39,822 nt of DNA from Chitinophaga pinensis. GTDB lineage: Bacteria > Bacteroidota > Bacteroidia > Chitinophagales > Chitinophagaceae. The stretch's first letter is position 1. Each line of letters begins with the position of its first letter. Location of the stretch: assembly GCF_007896845.1 (NCBI RefSeq), contig NZ_VOHS01000039.1:1-39822 (forward strand). Direction: 5' to 3'. The notes below the pieces were generated by a model. That model saw only the letters and a program-made list of their open reading frames with translations. It was not told the origin of the DNA and searched no databases. Both the position numbers and the translations under genes were made by a program. Below, one piece after another: positions 26,931-36,417 of the stretch.

Positions 26931-28280
26931 TTAGTACTTCAGCGACAATACTCTCAATCCGACATCTCTTCCTGTCTGCGCACCAACTTCGCTATCAAAC
27001 TGGTAATGTATTCCACCATAGATTCTCGAGATGGAAGCTTCATCAACCATTTGCTGGAAATTGCCAAAAGAGCGGGGCGCAAATCCTTCCGCTACTTTCT
27101 GATTATCGGTGAAGGAATATGTGTTACCAAAGTATCCTGCCAGTACGGTACCAGCGGCCCCTGTGAAGGAAGCGTGACCGGACGTATAAGACGGGAATGG
27201 AGGTGTGCCGATCAATGAGCCCCAGCCAGCATTGATATGACGCTGGATGTAAGTGATCGGGCGCAACAGGTTGTATCTGTACTTGTATTTCCAGCACACA
27301 ATACCTGCATCGTTTACGCTGATACCGGCCTGCGCAAAGAGTTTGGCACTCTCTGTAAGATTCAGACCTTCATCAGTCACTAATTGGGCTGTAATCGCCA
27401 ATAAATGCCCCGGAGGTGTAAAGGTACCGCCACCATCTGCCCAATAAAGTGCAATGGTATTTTCTTCAGGCGTCAGTGTATTGACTTTGTTGTACACATA
27501 ATGAGCCGCCTTGTAAAAAGCAGATGCGGTGTCGGTAGAAAAAACGGGATGACTGACCGGCGCTGTTTCAGGATAACGCGGTTTTACCAACAAACGGTTA
27601 TTACCCCAATAAGGCAGCAATGCGCGCTGGAAAGCAGGTGGCGTAGGTACCCAGAATGCCGGACCCACCGGTGGCACATAATCGGTCGGGAAACCATTCT
27701 GATAACCATCTTTACCGCCATCGGTGGCAGACCATGCATAAATAGCAGCTGAGACCTGCTTACCAAAGTTCACCGAACGGCTGATTTCATCCTGATCACA
27801 GCCACCTGAAAGCCGCACGAGGTTAAGGCTATCCTCTGCTTTGATAACAGCGGCATTGGCAGCACTGACATTCGGATACAAACGGATAATGATGTCAGCC
27901 ATGGCACTGTTGGCAGCAATTTCCCAATTGTACTTTTTCCCTCTTTCAGGGCGGGGCACATTGTACAAACCATTGAGTTGTCCGCTGAGCGGATGACCAT
28001 AACGATCACTCCATACAACTGCTTCATGCAGGACAATACCCGTATAGGCAAGTGCTCTGGCGGCTACCGGTGGTGTAAAACCGGGCGTTTCCTTAATCAG
28101 TTTAAATTCCAGCTGGTACCAGGAAACAGGAATGGAAGCATCCGCCTGTCTTCTTGCTGACAGGTCAGTAGCGGCGATAGTGTTTTCAGGGGCGGGTGCC
28201 TGTTCTTCTTTGTTACACGCAGCAATAACAAAGGAAAGAAAGAGGAAAATGCACCACGAACGTACAGAATAAATGGTCAT
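26931..28280 (-). CDS. Vanadium-haloperoxidase/PAP2-superfamily lipoprotein
   Basis: A 449-residue lipoprotein from ATG 28280 (lipobox FVIAAC). The C-terminal half has the PAP2/vanadium chloroperoxidase signature in order: KYRYNLLRPITYIQ (Lys/Arg pair), PSYTSGHASFTGAA (SGH motif with the acid-base His) and SRIYGGIHYQFDSEVG (Arg and axial His). These residues bind phosphate or vanadate. The family includes haloperoxidases and acid phosphatases; sequence alone does not decide. A perfect -7 box lies 22 bases upstream and a strong terminator follows, so it is a single-gene unit. Confidence 0.88.
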   Translation of the reverse strand: MTIYSVRSWCIFLFLSFVIAACNKEEQAPAPENTIAATDLSARRQADASIPVSWYQLEFKLIKETPGFTPPVAARALAYTGIVLHEAVVWSDRYGHPLSGQLNGLYNVPRPERGKKYNWEIAANSAMADIIIRLYPNVSAANAAVIKAEDSLNLVRLSGGCDQDEISRSVNFGKQVSAAIYAWSATDGGKDGYQNGFPTDYVPPVGPAFWVPTPPAFQRALLPYWGNNRLLVKPRYPETAPVSHPVFSTDTASAFYKAAHYVYNKVNTLTPEENTIALYWADGGGTFTPPGHLLAITAQLVTDEGLNLTESAKLFAQAGISVNDAGIVCWKYKYRYNLLRPITYIQRHINAGWGSLIGTPPFPSYTSGHASFTGAAGTVLAGYFGNTYSFTDNQKVAEGFAPRSFGNFQQMVDEASISRIYGGIHYQFDSEVGAQTGRDVGLRVLSLKY

Positions 28281-28301
28281 ATTTTGGGGGTTTAAGAGGT
28301 T

Positions 28302-28309
28302 CAAATTTA
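28302..28309 (-). promoter_or_regulatory. -7 box of the haloperoxidase-type gene
   Basis: Minus strand reads TAAATTTG, a perfect TAnnTTTG match, 22 bases before ATG 28280. This also supports the shorter start, because the longer frame begins at 28304 inside the box. Confidence 0.5.
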
Positions 28310-28481
28310 CAGCACTATGAGAGAAATGGGGTAGCAGTCAGGTGTAGATAAAGCAAACAAAATCACCTCTTTTTTGTAGCATTCCATAGAAAAAATCCGT
28401 ATCTTGGTTGTATTGTTTTTTTACTGTATAGAAGTGTACCCCACAACCCCTTTATTTCACCAAATACCCCATTCCAACATT

Positions 28482-29264
28482 ATGGAAGCACTCAAACTTA
28501 TCAGGATCAATAGTACAGGTCCACTGGTAGAAAGCTGGCAGTTTTTTCTTATCGGACAACATCTTTACCTTGGCGAAGCCGATGGTGTATTTTCCCGTGA
28601 AGTACAACAGGCGACCATCACATTTCAGCAAAAACACAACCTGCAGCCCGATGGTATCGTAGGCAACAAAACTTATGGTGTTGCCATGCAGCTGGGGTTC
28701 GATGGCATACTGGATGACAGGGACGATAAATCAGGTCCTGATTTTCCAAAACCTCCGGCCTTTAAACCATTGGTATCAAATGATGAAAGAGCTGCTATAT
28801 TCGGCCGCTTTTCTTTTGTATCAGACCCCGTACCCGGTAATCCTGAAAACATCCGTATCACCGACAACTGGGCCAGTGAGAATATCAAAATGGTATCAAT
28901 CCCACAATTGATTAACATCAAAGGCTCTGACAGGGTACAGTTTCACCGCAAAGCAGAAGGACAGCTGATCAGCCTGTGGAAGGACTGGGAAGACGCAGGC
29001 CTGTTACCACTGGTACTCACCTGGGCCGGATCGTTTGTACCAAGATTTATCAGAGGCAGCAGAAAAACACTCAGCAATCACTCATTCGGTTCTGCGTTTG
29101 ATATCAATGTCGCCTGGAACCCACTTGGCGCTGTTCCCGCACTCGCAGGACAGAAAGGATCTGTCCGCGAACTGGTACAGATCGCCAATAAAAACGGTTT
29201 CTACTGGGGCGGACATTTCACCCGCAAAGACGGTATGCACTTTGAAGTAGCGCAGATCAAATAG
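28482..29264 (+). CDS. Peptidoglycan-binding M15 peptidase (endolysin/VanY-like)
   Basis: A 260-residue protein from ATG 28482; the longer frame to 28404 adds residues that do not belong. Residues about 5-72 are a PG_binding_1 domain (DGVFSREVQQATITFQQKHN, PDGIVGNKTYG). Residues about 140-260 are a D-Ala-D-Ala carboxypeptidase-like M15 domain with zinc ligands His200 and Asp207 in SNHSFGSAFD and His253 in DGMHFEV. It should cut peptide stems of peptidoglycan. There is no signal peptide, so it either uses another release path or is a phage/tailocin-like endolysin. No phage genes are nearby. Confidence 0.87.
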   Translation: MEALKLIRINSTGPLVESWQFFLIGQHLYLGEADGVFSREVQQATITFQQKHNLQPDGIVGNKTYGVAMQLGFDGILDDRDDKSGPDFPKPPAFKPLVSNDERAAIFGRFSFVSDPVPGNPENIRITDNWASENIKMVSIPQLINIKGSDRVQFHRKAEGQLISLWKDWEDAGLLPLVLTWAGSFVPRFIRGSRKTLSNHSFGSAFDINVAWNPLGAVPALAGQKGSVRELVQIANKNGFYWGGHFTRKDGMHFEVAQIK

Positions 29265-29265
29265 C

Positions 29266-29325
29266 ATATTTATATGAAAAGAGGGCCTTCCTGACGTCAG
29301 GAAGGCCCTCTTTTCATATAAATAT
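29266..29325. repeat. Perfect 60-bp palindrome without a loop
   Basis: Bases 29266-29295 are the exact reverse complement of 29296-29325; every one of the 30 pairs matches and there is no spacer. The core (29281-29310) is GC-rich, the outer arms are AT-rich. It starts two bases after the stop codon of the M15 gene and likely acts as a terminator in both directions, but it is far more regular than the other terminators here. Confidence 0.85.
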
Positions 29326-29463
29326 ACGGTAACCGTCATTTTGGGAACCAGGCCGGGAAACGCCTTAAAACGCCTTGTTACTCACGATCAATGAGTACTG
29401 TAACCAATCAGCAGTCAATTAATTTACCTTAGCAATACTCAGCCCCGCTTTATCCTTCTTTAT

Positions 29464-29526
29464 ACTATACTCATCCTTCGTTAGTGCTACGTTTTTCTCG
29501 TAGCATTAACGAAGGATGAGTATAGT
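29464..29526. repeat. 28-bp-stem inverted repeat with 7-nt loop
   Basis: Arms 29464-29491 and 29499-29526 pair over 28 positions with one G-T pair; loop TTTTTCT. It occupies the middle of the 420-base gap between the M15 gene and the methyltransferase gene and is not next to either. Nothing else is seen in that gap apart from the palindrome at its left end. Confidence 0.8.
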
Positions 29527-29684
29527 CTGACAAGTATTTTGTCCTCAAATGAGGGTAAATCTTTCCGTAAATGATAAGGCCATATTCTTCCGGCTGACGA
29601 ACTTACACATAGTAGCATAATATCACCCCGGATCCCTCAAGCCAAAGACCCGAAGTATGGATCGCCCGTTAATCATTAAGCACT

Positions 29685-30473
29685 ATGCATATGGAATACA
29701 ACCGGCTCGCTGATGTCAAGCGCCTACAGTTTATTATCCACACCCTGAAACAACATCTCCCCGAAGGCGCTACTGTATTAGACGTAGGCTGCGGCAACGG
29801 TATCATTGCCAGAGGACTTGGAGAAGAAGGCTTCCAGGTATACGGCATCGATGTGAGTCACAAGGCGATAGAAAAAGCCCGTTCATTGACCCATATGCCC
29901 CATGTTGCATTTGATGTCATCAGTGCAGAAGCATTGGTGGCTGATGGTAATCGCTATCATGCCGTCATCTGCAGCGAAGTACTGGAGCACCTGAATCATC
30001 CGGAAAAACTGCTGGATGTACTGTACCAGTCACTGACCGATGATGGTGTATTAATCGTTACAGTACCTAACGGCATGGGTCCCAGAGAAGTACTCGTTAC
30101 AAACCCGTTATCGCCCTGCAACAAAAAGACAACTGGTTATGGAAATGTCTGTTGAAACTCAAAGCAATAATGGGATATAAAGGCACAACTGTCCAATCAG
30201 ATGCCGACGACCTCACACATGTGCAGTTTTTCAGCAAACAATCACTGGAACATCTGGCCGGGGAAACACGGTTTAAAATTGTGCGTTTCGGCAAAACGAA
30301 TTTTATTGATGATGTTTTTCCATTTTCTTTTTTCACAAAAAAGATCAGAATTCTTCAAAAATGGGACGGCGCTCTTGCCGAAGTACTTCCATATCAATTA
30401 ACTGGAAGTTTTGTAACAGTATGGGAGAAAAATCTGCCCGCCCGACAAGCAGTCTTAATCGCAGAAAAAAGCT
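29685..30473 (+). pseudogene. SAM-dependent class I methyltransferase, one frameshift
   Basis: The N-terminal part (29685-30100) has the SAM-binding motif VLDVGCGNGIIARGLGEEG, YGIDVSHKAIEKA and SEVLEHLNHPEKLL, typical of UbiG-like methyltransferases. Near 30102 the frame breaks; one extra A in the AAA run joins it to the second part (VTKPVIALQQKDNWLWKCLL, LTHVQFFSKQSLEHL), giving about 263 residues. The substrate cannot be told; the genomic setting gives no pathway. The two long inverted repeats upstream make its promoter region unusual. I consider the break a probable sequencing error. Confidence 0.8.
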
Positions 30474-30515
30474 GATCCAGCTGGCATTTTGAGCTGCATT
30501 CTCATGGTTTTTATG

Positions 30516-30523
30516 TAAGTTTG
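30516..30523 (+). promoter_or_regulatory. -7 box of the T9SS type B protein gene
   Basis: TAAGTTTG matches TAnnTTTG exactly, 27 bases before ATG 30550. A TTTG at 30488-30491 could be the -33 box, though the spacing of 24 is longer than usual. Confidence 0.5.
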
Positions 30524-30549
30524 TATTACCTATACCCGTAATATAATCT

Positions 30550-32157
30550 ATGAAGACCTTCAGTGTACTATTCAACATGCTGAAAACCATTTCCGTATCC
30601 TTATTGATCATGCTACCATTTACGGCGAGGTCACAATCGATGCCGATTTATTTACAGAATCCATCATTCGAAGGACAACCAACAATGAATGGTATACCAG
30701 CCCCCTGGTATCAACGATCTGTAAACCTGATTGCATACACATTGCCGCTTGGCTCGAACAATGAGATCGCACCTTCTGATGGTAAGACATATGCTGCTTT
30801 GCTTGCAGCATCGGAGAATAATACATCTGCCGGCCATGCTGTATGGACTTCTATCGGACAACAACTATCCCAACCCATCGAAGCAGGCAAAGCCTATCTC
30901 ATATCTTTTGATATGGCACTGATGCCTGAAGATGACAAGAGTGATCAGACAGCCGCCACCTCTACCGCCTTAGCGATACTTGGTGCAAGCTCTGAACAGG
31001 AGATAGGAGAACGTATCTGGTACTCAGGTGTTTACTACGATAGAAAATGGGGAAGAATCACAGCTGTACTGAAACCAAAAAAGACATACGCACACCTTCG
31101 CTTTGAACCTTACGTAACTGATTATGATGATACCTGTTATGTTGTAACATTCCTTGATAATATCTCCATGATCGAAGAAACACTCAACTTTGACACCTAC
31201 GCAGAAAACACCTGTTATGGACATAGTCAGGGAAAGGTATCAGTGGAGATGCATACTATGGATAAAGACAACTACGTATTTCGCTGGATGCCGGGAGGTT
31301 ATACCACACAGGAAGTGTCTCAGCTACCAGCAGGCAAATACACTGTCACAGTTACCAATACCACAAAAGGCAATTCCAGATCAGAAACCGTAGAGGTCAG
31401 ACAATGGGATATCAATATCAATCCGATCGTAACGCCGATCAGTTGTAATGGAGAATCGGATGCAGCCATCAATGCAAATGCAAGCGGCAGTAAAGCGCCT
31501 TATAAATATGCTTTGATCAACCAGTTTCCCGAACAGGATTCACCAGTATTCAGTAACCTGCGCGCCAACTACTATACACTACAGGTAACAGACAGTATGG
31601 GCTGTAATAAAATGCAGAGCATCAATATTCCGAATCCACTGGAATTACAGATAAAAGATGCGGCTACCAGATCTCTTTCCTGTAGCAGCGTAAGAGACGG
31701 TCAGATCATTATCAACGTGAGTGGTGGTACAACGCCTTATCATTATAGTATCTCAGACACAGCTACGCAAACGGAAAACCGTTTCCGTCACCTCGATGCC
31801 GGCAGTTATCACTATAAAGTAGCTGACGATCACAATTGTACAGTAGAAGGTAATGTGACTGTCGAAAGAGGATTGAATGACTGTGCTATATATATGCCTT
31901 CTGCTTTCAGTCCGAATGGAGATGGTAAAAACGATCTGTTTAAAGCCCGTTTACAGGATGACGTTACCGACTTCCGCATGAGCATCTTCGGCAGATGGGG
32001 ACAGCTGGTATATGAAAGCAGTAATCCGGAAGCCGGCTGGGATGGTAAATTGCGCGGCGCAGATCTCCCATCTGGTACTTATATCTGGAGTGTTACCTAT
32101 ACAGATAGTAAGAAGCAACCGATGAAACAACAAGGTACCGTAACAATGTTTAAATAA
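30550..32157 (+). CDS. T9SS type B surface protein with SprB-like repeats
   Basis: A 535-residue secreted protein. Signal peptide (about 1-28), a jelly-roll/CBM-like domain (about 30-220; NPSFEGQPTMNGIPAPWYQ), two to three SprB-type repeats (about 225-440; PISCNGESDAAINANASGS and SLSCSSVRDGQIIINVSGG), then a gliding-motility-associated type B sorting domain (about 445-535; MPSAFSPNGDGKNDLFKA, GTYIWSVTY). The tail sends it through the type 9 secretion system to the cell surface. SprB-like repeats occur in adhesins. It has its own promoter; two weak hairpins follow at 32161-32215. Confidence 0.9.
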   Translation: MKTFSVLFNMLKTISVSLLIMLPFTARSQSMPIYLQNPSFEGQPTMNGIPAPWYQRSVNLIAYTLPLGSNNEIAPSDGKTYAALLAASENNTSAGHAVWTSIGQQLSQPIEAGKAYLISFDMALMPEDDKSDQTAATSTALAILGASSEQEIGERIWYSGVYYDRKWGRITAVLKPKKTYAHLRFEPYVTDYDDTCYVVTFLDNISMIEETLNFDTYAENTCYGHSQGKVSVEMHTMDKDNYVFRWMPGGYTTQEVSQLPAGKYTVTVTNTTKGNSRSETVEVRQWDININPIVTPISCNGESDAAINANASGSKAPYKYALINQFPEQDSPVFSNLRANYYTLQVTDSMGCNKMQSINIPNPLELQIKDAATRSLSCSSVRDGQIIINVSGGTTPYHYSISDTATQTENRFRHLDAGSYHYKVADDHNCTVEGNVTVERGLNDCAIYMPSAFSPNGDGKNDLFKARLQDDVTDFRMSIFGRWGQLVYESSNPEAGWDGKLRGADLPSGTYIWSVTYTDSKKQPMKQQGTVTMFK

Positions 32158-32160
32158 AAG

Positions 32161-32215
32161 ATCAGGGCTGATATTCCGTCAGCCCCTGATTACATACTAC
32201 CCTCCAACCGGAGGT
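32161..32215 (+). terminator. Two hairpins between convergent genes
   Basis: ATCAGGG-CTGA pairs with TCAG-CCCCTGAT (32161-32190, one bulge), and CCTCC pairs with GGAGG (32201-32215) ahead of TGTTTT. They lie between the type B protein gene and the respiratory cluster. Confidence 0.5.
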
Positions 32216-32232
32216 GTTTTAACGCCCGTCTG

Positions 32233-32403
32233 TCAATAAAGCCCCTTAATAAAAAGATATTCCTTTTCTTCCCTGATACGCACCTTTGTAATAGCTGCAT
32301 CTTTTCTTAACAGCAATGTTCTTGAATACATAAACACAAGTTGGCGCGCAATAACAGCCAGCAATAAAATGCTTGCGATCGTAAATACTGTAGTTGTCAT
32401 CAT
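32233..32403 (-). CDS. 56-residue membrane protein of the respiratory cluster
   Basis: A small gene below usual length cut-offs. From ATG 32403 it encodes 56 residues: one hydrophobic helix (TIASILLLAVIARQLVFMY) followed by a basic, charged tail (TKVRIREEKEYLFIKGLY). It starts 13 bases after the cytochrome c subunit gene, on the same strand, with no terminator between, so it is the last gene of the operon. Small single-helix proteins often stabilise oxidase complexes (CydX of cytochrome bd is one), and that role is inferred here from position and shape, not from sequence similarity. Confidence 0.65.
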   Translation of the reverse strand: MMTTTVFTIASILLLAVIARQLVFMYSRTLLLRKDAAITKVRIREEKEYLFIKGLY

Positions 32404-32415
32404 TACTATTTTTAA

Positions 32416-33755
32416 TCATTTTACAGATAGTATATACTCTGCCAGCTCCTGCAGATCATCTGCTGAGAGCCTGTCACCAAAAGCCGGCATATGCGGATAA
32501 TCAGGACGTTTCTTACCGGGATTACGGATCCAGTCTTTCAGCTTATCTGCCTGTCCTTTATAGATCTCCACCATCTCCAGCATTGGCGGTCCGACGAGCT
32601 TCGTATCTTTCTGATGACAGGCACTGCAATGCATTTTAAATAACGCAGCACCCTTCGCAACTGCTCCCAATGACGTATCTATTTCAGGTGCAGGATCTGT
32701 CTCTTGCGAATTGGCGCGGGCTTCAGCGGATAATCGTTTAAACTCCTCCGTTTTCGCTGCCATTAATTGCTGATGTGGTGCAAGCGCATTCGCCCTGTAG
32801 ATCTGCCGGCCGCTTCCCATAAACAATACCGTGAGACTCAAAGCCAGTACAACTTTTCCGAAATGCCGGTCTATTTTTTCTTCCGGACCATTAATCGCTT
32901 TCCAGATCCAGATCATTGCGGGGATAGCTATTGCTGCACCGGCCAATATCACCGCTACCAGATTCCATCCAAGACCTTTTGCCGGTAAAGTAAATAAGAC
33001 TATTGGTCCGATCAGAAACTGTGCCCCGGAAGCCGCCAATGTCAATGAATACGCTTTCTTTTGATGGTGTACCGGGTAAGGTGTGTATAATAAGACTCAA
33101 ACGGATAGTTTTTCCGGCCCGTATACCAGAAGATAAATAATCCGGTGACGCCCAATGATGCGCAGATAAAATGTAAATACCGGGGAAATACATTGGGCAG
33201 TACAAGAGCACTCAGGAAGCCTCTCACAGTACCCCATTTCTCCGGAAAAAGCATCAGGTTGATATTAACCAGAAAGATTAACGGGATAAAAAGAAAAACC
33301 AGCACCGCAGCAGCAATAATAGCGATATGTAATGCCTTGTTACCGGCTAATTTTTCCCAGCTGTACTTATGCAGATAAGTCAGTAGAAAGGCGATTGTCA
33401 CCAATGGAATAACCGAAATCCACATCAATCCCGTAAGGGCATTCGCAGAATAAAAATAGACGCTGTAAAGTGTATTGATGCTCAACAAAGGTGCGACACC
33501 CAATACGACCGCAAGGCTTTTATTTACTGTAATTGTCTTCGCTGTTTCATAAGCAAACCTGTCATAATCCTTATCTTTTAAGCCTTTGATCTCTGCCCAT
33601 AATGTCAGTAAAGATCCTCCCAGCATCAGGTTTACAAAAACGATATGCGCAAGAAAAGAGATGACCAGTATAGTGACCAGCAGCCATTCCGGCAACGGCA
33701 GATCCAAAGGAATATCTTTAGGCACAGGTGTTGTTGCCAATACTATGTTTAACAT
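32416..33755 (-). pseudogene. Membrane subunit fused to cytochrome c, one frameshift
   Basis: Second large subunit of the cluster. The first part (33042-33755) has about six membrane helices (WLLVTILVISFLAHIVFVNLML to FICASLGVTGLFIFWYTG). After a frame break near 33060, repaired by one extra A in an AAAA run (TIKKKAYSLTLAASGAQF), two or three more helices follow and then a C-terminal cytochrome c domain: haem site CSACH and Met ligand in YPHMPAFGD. Restored length is about 446 residues. ATG 33755 is preferred over 33791, since it gives a natural N-terminus and does not abut the upstream stop. It probably pairs with the CydA-like subunit upstream. Confidence 0.78.
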
Positions 33756-33791
33756 ACTAAGTTCAATTTGAAATAATACTATTTTAAGCAA

Positions 33792-35291
33792 TCAGTTAGC
33801 GGATGCAGTGTCTTTTACCGCTATCTCCCGGTTATTTTCCTGTTGCTGTTTTTCTAATAAAAGTCTGGCAGCAGCAACATCATTCATACTGTTTACAGTA
33901 ACGCCTTCTGTCTGGGCGCCTTCCAATACTTCTCCCGTTTGTTGCACATATTTTATATAGGCAACCAATGCATGTAACTCATCCCGGTTACCGGGAAAGG
34001 GAGGCATGTAAGTCCGGGCATTATGCATATTGGGAATATAACCTGCCATGGAATTTTCATCCAGCGGTTTACCAATGCCATACATCCGCTCAAAAACATA
34101 TACAATAGAATTCACGCCCTGCGTAGTATGACAACGGCTGCAAGACAGCATGAATACATTTCTTCCCGCAGCTATCTTATTCTCTGCCGTTACCGTTGGC
34201 GTGCTGGTATAGGTCGCATATTTTAGTATGCCGTCTCTTTTGTACAGTGGATAATCTTCCTCTTTTAAAAGGTTACTGTACATATATCCACCAATGACAT
34301 AGGGTTTTCTGATAAACTCTCTTACACGTTCAAATATGCCCAGAAATCCAAAAACGATCAGGCAACAGAACAGTGCCAAAGGAAATTTCACCAAAGACGA
34401 TTTAATCAGCCCTGTAACGGATAGCAGTACTACAAGCAATATCGAGCCGCCCATCACATAGCGGAGCAGATCATAGTATTGTGAGAAATCAATCGTCCCT
34501 ACTGCTGTACTCATATTTGCCGTCATTGCAGAAGGCATTACGCCATAATAGTAAATGGCGCCGGCAAGAGATAAGGGCGCCCAGCAAAGTATCCAGACAG
34601 ACGCAGATCGGATGGCATTCTTTCTGAGTGTTGTATCATGCTGTGTAAACAACGTGATCAACATCAATCCGAATACACCACCAACTACCATGGCCGTAGG
34701 CGTTCGGAAAAGTAACTGTGGAATATAAATCGGATTGGTAAATCCGTTCAGCAGACTATGATGTGTATTCCAGTTTCCCGGATCCATCATAAACCCTAAA
34801 ATAGATACAATAATGGCCATTGTGATCCATGAGAATATTGACAGAAACCAGCCGAACCGGATATGACGCAACTTTGAGGTGAGTGATCTGTTAGCATTCT
34901 CCCAGCTTAAAAAATAAATCATTATCAATACGACCTCTGTTACAAACACCATCCACTCGACAAACCATGCCCAGTAAAATACGCGTATCAGACTGCCTAT
35001 TGAAGCAGGACTTACCAAGGCTACCGAAAACCAGATACCTACCCCTGTCATCGCTCCTAATGTCGTGGTAATGATAAATCCCACCTTCATCATTTTCCAC
35101 GCCATCTTATCCCATGACAAATCTGTAATCTCCATGGACGGACTGTTCTTCACACCTTTTTGTTCCAGCCATGTAACAAGTGGTATAAATCCAACAGCCA
35201 GTCCATGATTAATAATTACATGTATGATAGCAATCATTGCTATCAGAAAACGATCGTTCAACCAGTCAAGGTGAAATAATGGAAAATCCAT
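33792..35291 (-). CDS. CydA-like (cytochrome bd superfamily) subunit fused to cytochrome c
   Basis: A 499-residue membrane protein from ATG 35291 (35315 adds eight unlikely residues). About nine helices, then a C-terminal cytochrome c domain with haem site CSRCH and a MPPFPGN Met-ligand segment. The N-terminal helix IAMIAIIHVIINHGLAVG aligns with the CydA helix holding the haem-ligand His19, and VEWMVFVTEVVLIMIYFLSW resembles the CydA helix with the two conserved glutamates. I find no GRQPW-type Q-loop motif, and the position matching His186 looks like Phe/Arg (LLFRTPTAMVVGG). It therefore resembles cytochrome-c-linked CydA relatives rather than a quinol oxidase. The function is not established. 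Confidence 0.78.
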   Translation of the reverse strand: MDFPLFHLDWLNDRFLIAMIAIIHVIINHGLAVGFIPLVTWLEQKGVKNSPSMEITDLSWDKMAWKMMKVGFIITTTLGAMTGVGIWFSVALVSPASIGSLIRVFYWAWFVEWMVFVTEVVLIMIYFLSWENANRSLTSKLRHIRFGWFLSIFSWITMAIIVSILGFMMDPGNWNTHHSLLNGFTNPIYIPQLLFRTPTAMVVGGVFGLMLITLFTQHDTTLRKNAIRSASVWILCWAPLSLAGAIYYYGVMPSAMTANMSTAVGTIDFSQYYDLLRYVMGGSILLVVLLSVTGLIKSSLVKFPLALFCCLIVFGFLGIFERVREFIRKPYVIGGYMYSNLLKEEDYPLYKRDGILKYATYTSTPTVTAENKIAAGRNVFMLSCSRCHTTQGVNSIVYVFERMYGIGKPLDENSMAGYIPNMHNARTYMPPFPGNRDELHALVAYIKYVQQTGEVLEGAQTEGVTVNSMNDVAAARLLLEKQQQENNREIAVKDTASAN

Positions 35292-35363
35292 GCTATATTG
35301 ACTTTTAGACCACAAAGGTCGTAATAAGCCAGAGCAGGTTTGTTATGATGAAACGGACAACTC

Positions 35364-35549
35364 TTACAACTTTTGATACTGTTCATTTTGCGAATCAATC
35401 CTGATATTTATATTTTCAACACTCGTCTTTCCATTCATCATTATTCTGAGAAAGAAAAAGATCAACAGCACTGCGAAAAGAAATAATGCGATACGATTAA
35501 CGAAATGAATATATCCGATGAGCGGAGCTTTATGTTCAATATTTTTCAT
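35364..35549 (-). CDS. 61-residue single-helix membrane protein
   Basis: Encodes one strongly hydrophobic helix (IALFLFAVLLIFFFLRIMM) with short polar ends. Its start overlaps the end of the AraC gene by 14 bases, and the CydA-like gene follows after about 70 bases, so all three are probably cotranscribed. No family is recognised. Like the 56-residue protein at the other end of the operon it may be an accessory subunit. Confidence 0.6.
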   Translation of the reverse strand: MKNIEHKAPLIGYIHFVNRIALFLFAVLLIFFFLRIMMNGKTSVENINIRIDSQNEQYQKL

Positions 35550-36417
35550 GTTTGCTTAGTTTGGTTCTGCGAAAATTTTCCGGCGTCACACCGGTTTCCT
35601 TTTTATAAAATGTATTAAAGTAGGAAGCACTCTCAAATCCGAGCTCATACGCGATCTCCGCCACTGACAACTGTGTATGGTGTAATAGACGCTGTGCTTC
35701 TTTGATAGTCCGTGCTCTTATGAGATTTCCACTGGTCGTATGACAGTACTCATGACAAAGCTTATTCAGATAATTAGTGGTGATATGCAATTGCTCAGAG
35801 TAGAAAGACGGATTCCTATGAAGCGTAAAGTGTTGTTCTACCAGTTGCTCAAAGCGGATCATCTTTGCATGTTTGATACTTTTCTCTTCCTTACCGGATA
35901 CACGATAAAAACTACGATCCAGCTGATGTAATAAAATGTTGAGGAAAGACCGTAACAGATCTTCGCTGCTTTCCATCTCTGCGGTAAACTCTTCAATGAC
36001 CTGATGAAGGAAATAATTCCATGTGCCGGCCTTTTCAGTACTCACCCTGAACACAGCGAGCGCACGTTGTACAAGGAACTGAAAGCGGTACAGTACATTA
36101 TTGTTATATCGCAATGAGAAAAAGCTGTCATTGAAACAAACAACGTATCCGGAAGCCTGACTGATCATCCGCATACTGAATACGGCATTCGGTCTGACAC
36201 AAATCACCTTTGGTCCATCCGCTAAGATCCTCTCATTATCGATAGTCAGCTCTCCTGCCGCCTTCCAGATATATATAAGCATATAGTAGGAAGGTCTGTG
36301 CAGATACTCCATAAACGGATAATCTTCCAGTACTGAAGAGAGTGACCCTATCCAGAAATCACTGATATGTGAATTAAAAACGCTGAGAGGGTAAACTGCA
36401 ATAGTTTCCCTTTTCAT
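35536..36417 (-). CDS. AraC-family regulator of the respiratory cluster
   Basis: A 293-residue regulator from ATG 36417; the longer frame to 36474 adds 19 residues. The N-terminal sensor domain is cupin-like (ILADGPKVICVRPNAVFSMRM). The C-terminal pair of HTH motifs is complete (LSVAEIAYELGFESASYFNTFYKKETGVTPENFRR). It lies inside the operon, between the small Cys protein and the 61-residue membrane protein, overlapping the latter. This suggests it controls the cluster itself, by inference from position. The signal is unknown. Confidence 0.88.
   Translation of the reverse strand: MKRETIAVYPLSVFNSHISDFWIGSLSSVLEDYPFMEYLHRPSYYMLIYIWKAAGELTIDNERILADGPKVICVRPNAVFSMRMISQASGYVVCFNDSFFSLRYNNNVLYRFQFLVQRALAVFRVSTEKAGTWNYFLHQVIEEFTAEMESSEDLLRSFLNILLHQLDRSFYRVSGKEEKSIKHAKMIRFEQLVEQHFTLHRNPSFYSEQLHITTNYLNKLCHEYCHTTSGNLIRARTIKEAQRLLHHTQLSVAEIAYELGFESASYFNTFYKKETGVTPENFRRTKLSKHEKY

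Noticed and set aside
28482..29264. Phage lysis cassette around the M15 peptidase
   Set aside because: No holin, tail, capsid or integrase gene is present; the neighbours are ordinary chromosomal genes.
29464..29526. Integron attC site or retron-type RNA
   Set aside because: The ends lack the RYYYAAC and GTTRRRY core sites, and there is no integrase or reverse transcriptase nearby.
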